Origin: Begonia masoniana
Lineage: Eukaryota > Streptophyta > Magnoliopsida > Cucurbitales > Begoniaceae
Assembly: GCA_022432975.1 (NCBI GenBank)
Contig: CM039509.1
Location: forward strand, 39,838,209 to 39,902,208
Direction: 5' to 3'
DNA length: 64,000 nt
In this document: positions 45,242 through 57,074 of the stretch, piece by piece
Numbering within the stretch: position 1 is the first letter of the stretch
How the letters are laid out: every line of letters starts with the position of its first letter
Notes under the pieces: model-generated
The model's input: the letters and a program-made list of their open reading frames with translations, nothing else
The model's database searches: none
Told to the model about the DNA's origin: nothing
Made by a program: the position numbers and the translations under genes

Positions 45242-45253
45242 TGGTATCAGAGC
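45242..45253 (+). other. Gypsy-2 tRNA-Met primer binding site
   Basis: tggtatcagagc, four bases after the LTR. Confidence 0.93.
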
Positions 45254-45399
45254 AAAACCAGGTTCTAAAACCGATTCTGCAGACTGCCTTCCAGCACTGA
45301 CTGTCACTTGAGCACTCCTGAGCAACTGTAAGTGTTTATGATTTCATGAATGTCATTAAGTTAAGTTATGCCTGTAATGATTTGTCTAGGAATCCCAAG

Positions 45400-48183
45400 A
45401 TGGTTAGAGGTCAACAGAGAGAGACCAATGAGGATAGCAATGCTATTGCTCAATTGACTGAGTTAGTCATGCGCCAATCTCACCAGATAGAACGACTGAT
45501 GACAGCTAGAGAAGAACAAGGCAACTCCAGTACCAATGCAACTCATGACCATGGGGGTGAACGTTTTCATTGGCTTCAACCCCCGGTGTTTAATGGGTAT
45601 GTTTCAGATCCTGTCCATGCTGAGGAGTGGATCCGAAAGATTGAAGATATGTTTAAGTATGCAAAGGTTGACGAAGGGGATAAGGTCACCTATGCTGTCT
45701 TTCATTTGGAGTTAAGTGCAAGGCGAAGGTGGGACTCGATCCAGAGCACCGCTAATGCCGAAGCTATGACCTGGGGGATGTTCAAGACCGCCTTCTTTGA
45801 CAAGTACTTCAATAGGACTGTTCGGGCCAACAAGAAGAAGGAGTTTATGAATCTACGACAAACTGGCTCTGTGACGGATTATATATGTGAATTTGATGCT
45901 TTATCACGGTTTGCTCCCCGTATGATTGAGGATGAGGAAGACAAGATTTACCAGTTTGTTCAAGGACTGAAGCCAAGTCTGTACATGAAAGTGAAGAATG
46001 CCGGGATACATAATGTACCTTATGGTGAAGTGACGGCTAAGGCCTTGGAGCTAGAAGAGGCAGAAATGACAGCATATGCACAGCGCGAACAGCCAAAGAA
46101 ACTCATGAAGGACACTCAGCCGCCACCACGTCAGAACAAAGGTTGGCAGCCACGACAGAACAGGGGACCACAGCAACAACAGCATGGAATGAAGAGGCCC
46201 CTCAACCAGAATGATGACCAGGGAAAAGGAAAGAGACCTCTGGCGCCTCTATGCCCTACATGTCAGAGGAACCACCCTGGTGAGTGCAAGCTGCTTTCTG
46301 GCCGGTGTTTCAGGTGTGATAAGACCGGACACATGGTCAGAGATTGTCCCATGCCGCCAGACCTGAAGCGTGCAAGGGTTGTACCCAGAGTGTATGCGTT
46401 GATGGAAGATGAGGGAGCTGATCAACATACAGTCATATCAGGTACCATCATGATCTGTGGTTTTGCTGCTTATACACTCATAGATACAGGGGCCACACAC
46501 TCGTTTATATCAACCTTGTTTGTATGCAAACATAACATAGGACCCTTACCAGCTGAAAGGTCATATAGTGTTGTGTTGCCATCAGGGAAGTCCCTACATT
46601 CAGAACAGATTGTTAAGGGTGACGTCGTGTCCTTAGGGGATAAGGATCTCTATGCGGAGTTAATTGTCATTGACATAAAAGGGTATGAGGTGATATTAGG
46701 GATGGATTGGTTATTTAGACATCATGCCACGATAAGTTGTAGATCTGGAATAGTTGATTTTAGACCCCCAAATGATAATCATTATTCCTTCCAAGTTATT
46801 CCTAAAATAAGTAAGATACCAATTATATCCTCACTAGAAATATACCGAATGCTGAGATGTGGTTGTGAGAGCTACCTGGCTAGTGTAATAGATGGTCGGG
46901 TGAAGAATAAAATTGAGCTACAGGATATTCCTATAGTCCGGGAGTTTCCCGAGGCATTCTTAGATGACTTACCGGGTATACCACCCGATAGAGAAATAGA
47001 GTTTGTAATTGATACATACCCCGAGGCATCACCTGTATCTAAGAATCCCTACCGTATGGCACCTGTTGAGTTGAAAGAATTGAAGGTTCAACTGCAGGAA
47101 TTGGTTGACAAGGGATTTATCCGCCCCAGCAGTTCTCCTTGGGGTGCACCAGTCTTATTTGTAAGGAAGAAGGATGGTTCTCTTAAAATGTGCATAGACT
47201 ACAGGGAACTAAATAAGTTGACAATCAAGAATAGGTACCCCTTACCCAGGATTGACGATTTGTTTGACCAATTGCAAGGAGCTAAGGTGTTTTCAAAGAT
47301 AGATTTACGTTCGGGTTATTACCAACTGAAGGTTAAAGAAGGAGATATACCAAAGACAGCCTTCAGAACCCGCTATGGACATTATGAATTCTTAGTCATG
47401 TCGTTTGGGTTGACAAACGCCCCTGCAGCCTTCATGGATTTAATGAACCGGGTGTTTCATGAGTATTTAGATAATTTTGTGATTGTATTCATAGATGATA
47501 TCTTGATATATTCCCGAACTGTGGCTGACCATGAAGAACATTTGAAAGTAGTATTGACGACATTGAAGGAGCATCAACTTTACGCCAAACTGTCTAAGTG
47601 TGAGTTTTGGTTAGATAAGGTTAATTTCCTTGGCCATGTAGTTTCTGCTAATGACATATCTGTGGACCCGACCAAAATTCAGGCAGTAAAGGATTGGCCT
47701 CAACCTAAGAATGCCAGTGAAGTCCGCAGCTTCCTTGGATTGGCAGGCTATTACAGAAAGTTCATCAAGGGATTTTCTATGATAGCTAAACCCCTGACAA
47801 GCTTGACAAAGAAGGACATTAAGTATTCTTGGACTGAAGCCTGTGAAGATAGCTTCCAGACGTTAAAACTGAAGTTAACAACAGCCCCTGTATTGACCCT
47901 CCCAACCGAAGAAGGAAAATTTAGTGTTTACTGTGATGCGTCTAAAGTTGGTTTAGGTTGTGTTTTGATGCAAGAGGGTAAAGTTATAGCGTATGCTTCT
48001 AGGCAGCTAAAAAGTTACGAGCAAAATTACCCCACTCATGATCTAGAATTAGCTGCTGTTGTTTTTGCCTTGAAGATTTGGAGACACTATTTATATGGAC
48101 AGCAATGTGAGGTGTTTTCTGACCATAAAAGTCTAAAGTACCTCTTCACGCAGAAGGAATTGAACATGAGACAGAGACGTTGA
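45400..48183 (+). CDS. Gypsy-2 gag-protease-RT-RNase H
   Basis: The start is placed at ATG 45400 ([12 protein letters not shown]..). An ATG 54 bases upstream lies in what looks like a leader intron (gtaagtg 45330 .. gtctag 45389). Gag '[22 protein letters not shown]' and 'ARRRWDSI'; zinc knuckle [14 protein letters not shown]; protease '[12 protein letters not shown]' and '[10 protein letters not shown]'; full RT '[25 protein letters not shown]', '[13 protein letters not shown]' and active site '[10 protein letters not shown]'; RNase H '[18 protein letters not shown]' and 'FSDHKSL'. It ends at TGA 48181-48183 after 'ELNMRQRR', where relatives have Trp; the same frame continues from 48184. The enzymes are otherwise complete. 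Confidence 0.93.
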   Translation: MVRGQQRETNEDSNAIAQLTELVMRQSHQIERLMTAREEQGNSSTNATHDHGGERFHWLQPPVFNGYVSDPVHAEEWIRKIEDMFKYAKVDEGDKVTYAVFHLELSARRRWDSIQSTANAEAMTWGMFKTAFFDKYFNRTVRANKKKEFMNLRQTGSVTDYICEFDALSRFAPRMIEDEEDKIYQFVQGLKPSLYMKVKNAGIHNVPYGEVTAKALELEEAEMTAYAQREQPKKLMKDTQPPPRQNKGWQPRQNRGPQQQQHGMKRPLNQNDDQGKGKRPLAPLCPTCQRNHPGECKLLSGRCFRCDKTGHMVRDCPMPPDLKRARVVPRVYALMEDEGADQHTVISGTIMICGFAAYTLIDTGATHSFISTLFVCKHNIGPLPAERSYSVVLPSGKSLHSEQIVKGDVVSLGDKDLYAELIVIDIKGYEVILGMDWLFRHHATISCRSGIVDFRPPNDNHYSFQVIPKISKIPIISSLEIYRMLRCGCESYLASVIDGRVKNKIELQDIPIVREFPEAFLDDLPGIPPDREIEFVIDTYPEASPVSKNPYRMAPVELKELKVQLQELVDKGFIRPSSSPWGAPVLFVRKKDGSLKMCIDYRELNKLTIKNRYPLPRIDDLFDQLQGAKVFSKIDLRSGYYQLKVKEGDIPKTAFRTRYGHYEFLVMSFGLTNAPAAFMDLMNRVFHEYLDNFVIVFIDDILIYSRTVADHEEHLKVVLTTLKEHQLYAKLSKCEFWLDKVNFLGHVVSANDISVDPTKIQAVKDWPQPKNASEVRSFLGLAGYYRKFIKGFSMIAKPLTSLTKKDIKYSWTEACEDSFQTLKLKLTTAPVLTLPTEEGKFSVYCDASKVGLGCVLMQEGKVIAYASRQLKSYEQNYPTHDLELAAVVFALKIWRHYLYGQQCEVFSDHKSLKYLFTQKELNMRQRR

Positions 48184-49821
48184 TTGGAATTTGTCAAGGA
48201 CTACGATTTTGAGATCAAGTATCACCCCGGGAAGGCTAACTCTGTAGCCGATGCGTTGAGTAGGATGTCAACAACAATGCAGCCCGTGGTTTCAACCATG
48301 TCTATACCCTTAAGAACAGAAGTTCAGAAATTTGACTTGGAGATAGTTCCAGAGTTATCAGTCTTGCTCGCTGAGTTAACTATTCAACCAACAATTTTGG
48401 AAAAGATCAAGGATGCACAACAGAAGGATTCAGTGGAAAATATCAGCATGATGGATAAGTTGAAGGACACCACCTCCGAGTTCAGTCTCTCCAAGGATGG
48501 GATCCTGAGGTTTAGAAATCGGTGGTGCATTCCTAATGATGTGGAATTGCGTAAGTTGATCTTGGCTGAGGCGCACTCCTCTTCCTTTTCTGTACATCCT
48601 GGCTGCACCAAGATGTACCGAGACCTGAAGTTACAGTACTGGTGGCCTAACCTAAAAAGGGATGTTGCTAAGTATGTAGAGTCCTGTTTAGTATGCCAAC
48701 AAGTCAAAGCCGAGCACCAACGTCCAGGAGGTACTCTTCAGCCGTTGCCTATTCCCGAATGGAAGTGGGAACATATAGCTATGGATTTTGTTGTAGGACT
48801 ACCTAAGACGACAAAAGGGCATGATTGTATTTGGGTTGTGGTGGATAGACTGACGAAATCGGCCCATTTCTTACCTGTAAGGACCACCTATACGATGGAC
48901 CAATTTGCTGATCTTTATGTTCAGGAAATTATTAGGTTGCATGGGATCCCTGTATCCATTGTCTCTGACCGTGATCCCAGGTTTACCTCTCGATTCTGGA
49001 AAAGTTTGCAAGGTACATTAGGTACAAAGTTATCTTTCAGCACAGCTTTTCACCCACAGACCGATGGCCAGTCAGAAAGGACGATTCAAATACTCGAAGA
49101 TATGTTGAGAGCATGTGTACTTGACTTTCAGACAACTTGGAGCAGACATTTACCACTAGTTGAGTTTTCCTACAATAACAGTTATCAGTCCACCATTGGT
49201 ATGGCACCTTATGAAGCACTGTATGGTAGGAAATGTAGGTCACCCCTTTACTGGGACGAGGTTGGTGAAACAAAACTTCTTGGACCTGATATTCTGCAAC
49301 AAATGTCAGATAAGATTGCCACTATTCGGAAAAGAATGATGACTGCACAAAGCCGGCAGAAGTGTTATGCAGATCAAAGGAGAAGGGAACTCGAGTTTTC
49401 AGTAGGAGATGAAGTATTCTTAAAGGTGTCACCATTTAAAGGAGTCTTAAGATTTGGCAAGAAGGGAAAACTTAATCCTAGATTTATTGGACCCTTCCCT
49501 GTCTTGGCAAAAATCGGGAGTACAGCTTACAGACTGCAACTGCCTCCATCATTGGATAAAGTTCATAATGTCTTCCATGTGTCAATGTTAAGAAAGTGCA
49601 TGCGTGATCCGATGCAGGTCATCCAGCCATCGGATATTGGTTTAGAACCGACACTGGAGTATGAGGAGAAACCGATACAGATATTGGAATATGCAGTCAA
49701 GACTCTAAGAAATAAAGAGATCCCATTGGTGAAAGTTTTATGGACAAATCACGGCATTGAAGAAGCCACATGGGAAAGGCAGCAGGAGATGTTGGACAAA
49801 TATCCTAAGTTATTTGCTTGA
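48184..49821 (+). CDS. Gypsy-2 integrase and chromodomain
   Basis: 545-codon continuation of the pol frame after the TGA. Integrase zinc domain '[27 protein letters not shown]'; catalytic core '[30 protein letters not shown]', '[15 protein letters not shown]' and 'HPQTDGQSERTIQ'; GPY-like 'GPFPVLAKIGSTAYRLQLP'. The C-terminal chromodomain-like '[28 protein letters not shown]' is the Tekay-type targeting module, known in chromoviruses to guide insertion to heterochromatin. Read-through or reversion of one codon is all that separates it from RT. Without that, integrase is not made from the gag start. Confidence 0.92.
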   Translation: MEFVKDYDFEIKYHPGKANSVADALSRMSTTMQPVVSTMSIPLRTEVQKFDLEIVPELSVLLAELTIQPTILEKIKDAQQKDSVENISMMDKLKDTTSEFSLSKDGILRFRNRWCIPNDVELRKLILAEAHSSSFSVHPGCTKMYRDLKLQYWWPNLKRDVAKYVESCLVCQQVKAEHQRPGGTLQPLPIPEWKWEHIAMDFVVGLPKTTKGHDCIWVVVDRLTKSAHFLPVRTTYTMDQFADLYVQEIIRLHGIPVSIVSDRDPRFTSRFWKSLQGTLGTKLSFSTAFHPQTDGQSERTIQILEDMLRACVLDFQTTWSRHLPLVEFSYNNSYQSTIGMAPYEALYGRKCRSPLYWDEVGETKLLGPDILQQMSDKIATIRKRMMTAQSRQKCYADQRRRELEFSVGDEVFLKVSPFKGVLRFGKKGKLNPRFIGPFPVLAKIGSTAYRLQLPPSLDKVHNVFHVSMLRKCMRDPMQVIQPSDIGLEPTLEYEEKPIQILEYAVKTLRNKEIPLVKVLWTNHGIEEATWERQQEMLDKYPKLFA

Positions 49822-49862
49822 GCAATTTTCGAGGACGAAAATTTTGTTTAAGGAGGGGTGGA

Positions 49863-51622
49863 TGTAACACCCGACATTTCGGCCAGGTGATTTTCTGACC
49901 ATTTTCATTGTCACCCTCTTATTTAACCGTTATGATTTAAATTTAATGTTAAGACAAATTTATTACAAGTTGAGTAAAACTAGGTTGGGTGGCAGTTTAG
50001 TAATTAGAATTTATGGATTAGGTATAAATAGGAAATGGAAACCTTAAATCTCATTTTATTACCACTGTAGCCGACATTCCCTCTCGGCGATTTCTTCTCT
50101 CCCAAGTTCTTGCTCTCGGCTACCAGAACTTCCCTTTACCGACGGCTGGTTTCGAGCTTGCTCTTCTCTGCAAATCCACACCCGAGGTATGAAATGGACA
50201 ATGCAGTCATTCATTAGTGAATAGAGCTCTGTTTTCAGCTCGGCACTGAGTTCGAATTTTTAGCAGTGGCCGAGTAATTTAAGACTTTTTAAATCTGAGA
50301 GTAGAAATGTCATCCCAAATCGATTCTGAGCATTTTAAGTAACCAACTCGGATTTAATCAATGGTAAAACCTGTCCACCTAGTTTCGGATTTCAGACTGC
50401 AGTGTGTCAAACAGAGGAATCGGAATGACTTTAGCTATTAGATCCTAGGATGGTTTATGATTAGGACTATTAGGACCTTGTTTTAACTACTGTAATGTAC
50501 ATGTTTTAGGTGAAGAAGTTTAAAGGAAAGAAGCTCGGATTGCTGAGGAATCCAGGTAAGTGAATGTGTTAAGATTTCCGGCCACTAGGGCCCTACACCG
50601 CAAGGGTATTAGGAAATCACTGAGATGTTAGCTTATTGACTATGATTTGTTATTTCCACGATATGAAGAAGTTGTGTAAGTAAATGTAAAGTTACAGGAT
50701 GTTTTACTTGTCCTCATGATATGACTTCTCTCTATGAACTTTATGTCTACGCACTGTGTCCCTGTTATGATTAAGTTGAGAATATGAAAAGCAAATGTAA
50801 CCAAGATTAAGTGCAGAGCGGGGAAAGACTATGTTATGTATGACTCGCGAATTCTCCCACTGGTGGAGGCCGAGTTAATGATATGTATGACTCGCGAAAT
50901 CTCCCACTGGTGGAGGCCGAGTTAATGATATGTATGGCTCGCGAATTCTCGCACTGGGGAGGCCGAGTGATGTATCATGATTGCCGCGATAGGCAAATGA
51001 TTATGTATGACTGCCGCGATAGGCAAATGACTATGTACCCCTATCTTCCTCCCTCGTCTCCTGCCTTAATACATGTTATGTAAAAGATAAAGATGAACAC
51101 GAATGATGAATGGTTTATGAACTTATGTCTCTTTAAATTGTGTTCTCATGTATATCTGTCAGCATGCATTCCTTACTAAGCATTAGGCTTATAGTTAAAC
51201 CTTATGGTGTAGGTGAAGAAGGTTCAGGTGAGGATGTTATGTTCAAAGAGGATGCTTAAGGCTGGTTGCTGGAGGATGCTCAAGGTGACAGTGTGGGACT
51301 GGAGAGGCGATTTATGACCCCTGGTTAAGACTCTTATGTTACAGTATGTTAAAGAATATGGTAGTTTAAGTAGGATGAGATTATTTTAAAACGTTGAGCT
51401 TTGAAACTGTCTAGTGGATCACTGAGTCAGAGAATGATTATATAGATTTATAAATGGTCTGTTGCTTAAGTCTTCCGCTATATGTATTTTGAACGAGTTG
51501 TGTTTTCTTTCTGTTGGAAGGAGTCATTTGATGATTTAGAGTTCTCTACCGTAAGACGGAAGCTGGAAGAGGTAGTCTTCCGGCTACGTCAGCGCACATG
51601 CGAAAGAAGTCGTCGTTGAGGG
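49863..51622 (+). repeat. Gypsy-2 3' LTR, truncated
   Basis: Close match to 42886-44640 until about 51583. After that it matches only with many single-base gaps (ggctacgtcagcgcacatgcg for ggctgacgtcatcggca..atgccg) and ends in 26 A's at 51623-51648. The 54-bp array and LTR end are missing. Confidence 0.88.
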
Positions 51623-51648
51623 AAAAAAAAAAAAAAAAAAAAAAAAAA

Positions 51649-52600
51649 TCATTAGAGTACTAAAACGTGTGGTGTTATCCTTCAAAACTCTGGTTGTTTT
51701 AACCTTCCAATTTCAGGTGAATTGGAAATTCAAGCAAAATTCTGTGAAGAATCCCCTGTTGACAGATGGTAGCGCTGCAGGAGGACAATGGGAAAGGACA
51801 TGGGTTTAAGATAGTTACAATGTCACCTCATTCCTTAATAGTCTTGACAAACCGAGTCCCATCGTCCTGAACTCCCCCCTAAAATGCCTCCAATTAAGGG
51901 AATCGATCGTCAATTCAGTTTCCTTTTTTATTTTAAGCACCCTATCCAGATTGCTAGAAATCTCCANNNNNNNNNNNNNNNNNNNNNNNNNNNNNNNNNN
52001 NNNNNNNNNNNNNNNNNNNNNNNNNNNNNNNNNNNNNNNNNNNNNNNNNNNNNNNNNNNNNNNNNNAAACACCTCATATCGACACGTCGTTTTCTTACAG
52101 ACGACAGCTGGGAGATGTCACCTCTTTAACTTTTAAAAGGGAATCCGACTATTAAGCAATTGGACGAGACCACCTTCTTCTGTCCAGTTTGCAACCAGAA
52201 TCTGCATATTCTTCGGGGGAAAAGAGGGGACGATAAAAATCGGAACTCGCTAAGTTTTTTTCTTTTGAAAGGGTTTCGCTCGATCAACGGCAGAGTACAG
52301 GTCTCGTCGTAAGAACGCTGACGTGCAGAATTTGGCCAGAGGAATGATGTTGCTCAAACTACGCCATCACTACGTGCACAAAGTAGAGTGATACATATTT
52401 CTTTGTTTCTTTTTGCAGTCATGAATGGTTATCGACCTTATGAATGTGTTTGTGCTGGAGTTCTAGGTTTTTTTTTTCTGCCATGGGCGACTTGTCTGTG
52501 GCCGAAATCCTGGAGGGTTGATGCATCCATACTTCTTTCGAGATGGGTTTTTTTCTACGGGTGGCCAGGGTTGATGCATCCATACTTCTTTCGAGATGGG
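51649..52600. other. Unassigned sequence around an assembly gap
   Basis: No gene or known repeat recognised on either side of the N run. Sequence left of the gap does not continue the Gypsy-2 LTR, nor visibly the inverted LTR that Gypsy-2 entered. Confidence 0.5.
51967..52066. other. Assembly gap, 100 N
   Basis: Exactly 100 N, the conventional placeholder for a gap of unknown size. Confidence 0.99.
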
Positions 52601-52617
52601 TTTTTTTCTACGGGTGG
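52515..52617. repeat. ~52-bp tandem duplication across the hAT-2 left border
   Basis: 'gggttgatgcatccatac..gggtttttttctacgggtgg' occurs twice in a row, near 52515 and near 52568. The second copy runs into the transposon end TACGGGTGGGCA, so the duplicated unit includes flank plus the first ~9 bases of the element. Confidence 0.88.
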
Positions 52618-53202
52618 GCACGGTCCGTTCCCGCTTGGAACTGGACCGGACCGGACTATTCGAGATTTTAAGTCTCAAAACTAGAACCGGTCCTATGAGA
52701 AACCGATTCGGTACCCGTTCCTCCCATCTTTTTTTTTTTCTTTTTTGCAAAATTGTAAAAAAACTCAAAAGTCTTAAATAGGAAAACACACATAATAAAT
52801 CTAAATATCTAATAAATCGAACTATCCAATTAAATCGAACTATGCAACCATCCAATTAAATCAAACTATCCAACTGTCCAACTAAATCCAACAATCCAAT
52901 TAAATCTAACTATCCAACTTAATTTAATTTTCCAACATTCAAATTGAGAGTGAGAAACTAAATTCAACATTATCAAACATTAAATAAAATCCAAGATCAA
53001 CTACTAATACAAACTAAATATGAAATTCAATCCTATAGTCAATTCTATTTCAAAGTCCAAGAAATAAATTTCAAATCGTAATTGCTCGAATTAAAAAAGT
53101 GTATAATTGCCACGAGGTCCATATCAAGTCTTTGATGACGTGTCATCTTCTACAAAATTTTCATCAATAACCAAATCTGCAAAATGAAAAAAATTAAAAA
53201 TA

Positions 53203-55200
53203 TTAATTAATAATTAGAGATAAAGATGTAAAATAACTAAATATTTGAATGTTCGAACATTCTTCTATAGTCGTTATGGTACTATCTTCTGAATCTTCAT
53301 CAATAATTTGATGAACTTTAAAAGGGTTGAATGTTTTTAACCAACTTTGAGAGCATATAAGAGATTCAACACTTTGAGGATTATAGAGAACTGCGAAAGG
53401 CATCAAGAACCCGACCATCACAACTAAAAGCAGATTCTGAAGCTACTGTAGAAATTGGAATTACCAATATATCTTTTGCAATTTCACTCAAAATTTGATA
53501 TTTAACAGAGTTCCTCTTCCACCAAAACAATAAGTAAGAATTGTCTGAAAAATTCTCCAATTTTTTAGACAAATAGTAATTAATCTCTGACATATTAGTT
53601 TCATCGTTGCTCTCAAAAGAATTTCCAGACCCATAAAACATCGAGTAGACTGCACTTGAATGAATTTGCACCGAAGAACTCGTTGACTTTGGAGACTTTC
53701 GTTGAATATTGCTTCTACTTGGAGTCTGATCTTCATTGGTATCGCCTTTATATTCGACATACAATTTTTCAATTACATCTTCTACATGCTTTAAGTATCG
53801 TGCCGCTCTTTCATTGTCAAATAAAATGGTTAAACAATGCCGTAAAAATCTTGTTTTGTGGCTTGGATCAAGAACAACAGTAACATATACAAGCATGTTT
53901 ATTTTATCAAAAAAACCCCAATATTTGTCAAACTTCTTTTGTATCTCGATTGTCATTCTTCTTAGCGTCATGTTATCGCCATTAGCATGTATCTGAATAG
54001 CAATCTTCAAATTACACACTTCAGCTATGTACATATTTGCAGTGATATGCAGAGAAGTAGAAACATGAAGTGTCATAGAGTGAAATGTCTCTAAAAATTT
54101 CATGTATTCTCGAATGCATGACCAATCTTGAATTGTGGGTGGACCTTCTTCTCCCATTTCATGCAAGAAAGAACCATCATTCTCTGTTAATTTTTTGAAA
54201 GCTTTTTCATACTTCTCAGCACTTGTCAACATTAAATACGTGGAGTTCCAATGTGTAGGAGCGTCAAATGACAAATTCCTTTTACAAGTAATTTTAACCG
54301 CATCAACACAAGCTTTGAAATGTTGCAATCTTCCCGGAGAAGACCTTACATACTTGACAACTTTGCGTACCTTCGATATGGACTCATCATGTTCTTTCAA
54401 ACCATCAGAAACAATCAAATTTAAAACATGGGCAAAACACCTCACATGGATATGATCACCATTTAAAATTAACCCCTTCCAATTTCGAATCATCTTCGTT
54501 AGATGAGAAATAGCATCCTCGTTGGAAGACACATTGTCAACAATTACAATTGTAACTTTTTCAATCTCTCAATCAAACAGACATTTTTCAACTGACTTAC
54601 CAATAGATTCACCCTTGTGGTTCATAATCAAACAAAAATTCAATATCTTATTGTGCACAATCCAATTTTCATCAATATAATGACATGTCAGTACCATGTA
54701 ATTCAAATTCTGAATTGATGTTCATGTGTCGGTGGTCAAACATACCTTTTGTGATGTTGAACAAAAATAGTTCTTCAACTTGGTTTTTTCTTGCAGAAAA
54801 ATCTTTTTAATATCTCGTGCAACTATTCTTCTAGATGACATAATAAATTTAGAATTTAGACACAAACAAAATGTTCTAAAACCAATTCCTTCAACCACTT
54901 TCAATGGTAATTCATCCAAGATAATCATCTTTGCGAGCATTTCTCACGCAACCATTACTGTAAATATGGGTACATCATTAGGAATCTTGCTCGCAGGAGG
55001 TCTAAATATCAAAGTTGATTGCTTAGTGTCTAAATTTTGTGGACACATTTTACATACTTTAATATGCTTTAGTAAACTATAAGTCTCATTTTTTGTCGGG
55101 TGTACAGCGTAAAGTTGTCCACAATAATTACACTTTGCTAAATTAGTGTTTGATACCTTTTTGTAGTGAATCTAGACATTAGACTTAATTCTTTTCGATT
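53203..55200 (-). pseudogene. hAT-2 transposase, broken mainly by TGA codons
   Basis: A BED finger remnant with 'AKCNYCGQLYAVHPTKNET' at about 55140-55080, then 'EMLAKMIILDELPLKVVEGIGFRTFC' (54940 downward), the RNase H-like core 'VCLTTDT*TSIQNLNYMVLTCHYIDE', and a 383-codon open stretch 54532-53381 with 'RCFAHVLNLIVSDGL', 'VKYVRSSPGRLQHFKACVDAVK', 'APTHWNSTYLML' and 'VLDPSHKTRF'. The C-terminal dimerisation block 'VASESAFSCDGRVLDAFRSS' follows, then a frameshift near 53390 into '..VESLICSQSWLKTFNP'. Three TGA stops (about 54948, 54719 and 54569) sit where hAT-1 has Arg, Trp and Trp, all in one frame. Confidence 0.9.
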
Positions 55201-55803
55201 GAACATGTGAATTTTCACCAACACTATCCATCCTACTATAGAGTAACAATATATTTTCAACAATCATCATTCAACAATCAGCATTACAATCCAATGTAAT
55301 ATATGAAGCTAAATTTATCAACATACATAGTAAATTGTAGCAAAAGAAAAATACTAGTAAAATGAGATTGAACCTTTTATCTAAATCGAGCTTCACATCA
55401 AATTCCACTACAATTTATGCCAAAATCAGATTATCTTTAATTAAATATCATTCAAGTCAGAATACAGAAGACTAAGTTTCCTTTAAACCAATATCTGTAC
55501 CCAAGAGAATAAGAGGTTAATGTTAGTAACTCTGTAACTGGGATTCGTATCACACAAAGCAACATTGAATTGGCTTGACCACATAGAAATGGAAAGGAAA
55601 CCATAAAATAATTTAGGGAATCCAACCTTCAAGAAGCGGCCTCTTATATTCTCCCCAATGTCAAAATAAAATACCTATAGGAGAAAAAGAACAGGAGATT
55701 CAAAAATTAAACAGAAGCTTAGGTGATACAAAAGGACAAAGGGCGAGAAATTTATATATCATACCTTAGAATCGAGCTGCAATACTTTGGAGAGCAGTCA
55801 CTA

Positions 55804-56015
55804 TAACTACCCACCCCCTTGCGAGGCCCGATCGTGCGGTATCAGCCAGCCTAGCCCGTCTACTTGGCACTAGACTGTACCTCGGCTCTTGGGGAGGGAA
55901 AAAATTCCTTCGCCATGGAAAAAAGATCATGAGGTACAGTACAGTGGCAGGTAGACGGGCTGGGCTGATGGTGTAGATACCGCACGACTGGGCCTCGCAA
56001 AGGGGTGGGTCATTA
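55804..56015. mobile_element. Mutator-like MITE nested in hAT-2
   Basis: 212 bp with inverted repeats of about 80 bp: taactacccaccccc..gcgaggcccgatcgtgcggtatc at left, and the complement of gataccgcacgactgggcctcgcaaaggggtgggtcatta at right. Flanks cagtcacta (55795-55803) and cagtcacca (56016-56024) form an 8/9 target duplication. No coding capacity. Long TIRs plus a 9-bp duplication fit the MULE class. Confidence 0.87.
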
Positions 56016-56390
56016 CAGTCACCACTCCAACTCCAATTTTAGGGCTCCTGAAGTAGAGAGTGTCCACTGTTCAGACTCGCGAGAGAGACGGGTGTCGGGA
56101 AAAGCTTCAGAGTCGGGACTACTCTGAACTTCAGAGTCTAAAAAGAGATTCGAGAGAGAGACGGGAGTTGGGAGTCGGGAAGGGCTTCAGACTTCAGAGA
56201 GCAGTCACCACTTCAACTCCGATTTTAGGGCTCCTGAAGTAGAGAGTGTCCAGACTCGAGAGAGATGGGAGTTGGGAAGGGCTTCAGAGTCGGGACAACT
56301 CTGAACTTCAGAGTTTGAAGAGAGATTCGAAAGAGAGACGGGAGTCGGGAACTGGAAGGGCTTCAGAGTTCAAACTTTAAAGTCGAGCGG
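56016..56390. repeat. ~186-bp direct repeat near the hAT-2 end
   Basis: 'cagtcaccactccaactcc.attttagggctcctgaagtagagagtgtcc' at 56016 recurs at 56202, followed in both by 'gagagagacggg..gtcggga', 'cttcagagtcggga' and 'ctctgaacttcagagt'. Within units, tctgaa/ttcaga inversions are frequent. Confidence 0.8.
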
Positions 56391-56499
56391 GAGTAGGGAC
56401 TACTCTGCTGCGTGCTGAATTGCCAAAGAACGGGACTGAATCGACGGTCCAGTTCGGTCCACCGGTTCCGGGCCGGTTTTGCCCATCCCTAGTTTTTTC

Positions 56500-57074
56500 C
56501 ATTAGCATCAGGGATCTATTTGTTACTTCAAGGAGAGATAACATAGGAACAAGCCGACCATAGCTTAACGAGTCAAACAAGTTCAACTAGTCAAACCTAA
56601 CAAGCCAAACCAAAATAAATTTCAACATGAGCTAGCTTAGCGAGCGAATTTTAAACGAGTTTGCTGAATGATGTGAACAAACTTTAACGAGCCGAACCGA
56701 GTCTAATAAACTAAAATACATAAATATTTTCAATCTATAAAAAATGTAGTGTATATTTCTAAAAAAATTTAATATTAAAGTTATAATAATTATTTATTAT
56801 TATAATGTTAACGTATAATAGTTAATTGTTTGGTTAGACATGTATTTAGGAAAAAACATTATTTGAATTGATCTAATAAAAAGTATTACATAAATATCAT
56901 TACAAATATTTGACACTTGCATCATTACAAATTATATACATACTAACTATGTTAGCACCTATTTAATTGCCAATCATCTACAATTAAGGTGACAAACGAA
57001 CTGATGGAGCTGAGTAAACCCTAAAAAAGTCCGAATCACCGAGCCTAAAGAGCCCGTCTGAAAAAAATCCAATT
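56500..57074. other. AT-rich intergenic sequence
   Basis: No gene. 56530-56720 has many short gagct/agcttag/acgagccgaacc repeats typical of TE termini, but no bounded element could be defined. Confidence 0.4.

Larger units (their letters stand above)
42886..51622 (+). mobile_element. Tekay/Del-like Gypsy element, Gypsy-2
   Basis: 5' LTR 42886-45237, primer site 45242, gag-pol 45400-49821 with one nonsense codon, PPT aaggaggggtgga, 3' LTR from 49863 truncated at about 51622. In the ~1.7 kb of LTR that can be compared I see about nine differences, so it is young. It is inserted in the inverted LTR fragment. The right end, and so any target duplication, is lost at the poly-A/gap region. Confidence 0.93.
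52609..56491 (-). mobile_element. hAT transposon, hAT-2, same family as hAT-1
   Basis: 3883 bp. Ends TACGGGTGGGCA at left and, reverse complemented, TAGGGATGGGCAAAACCGGCCCGG at right. Flanks tttttttc (52601-52608) and gttttttc (56492-56499) form a 7/8 target duplication in a T run. Carries the transposase pseudogene on minus, a nested MITE, and a sub-terminal direct repeat. Confidence 0.88.
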
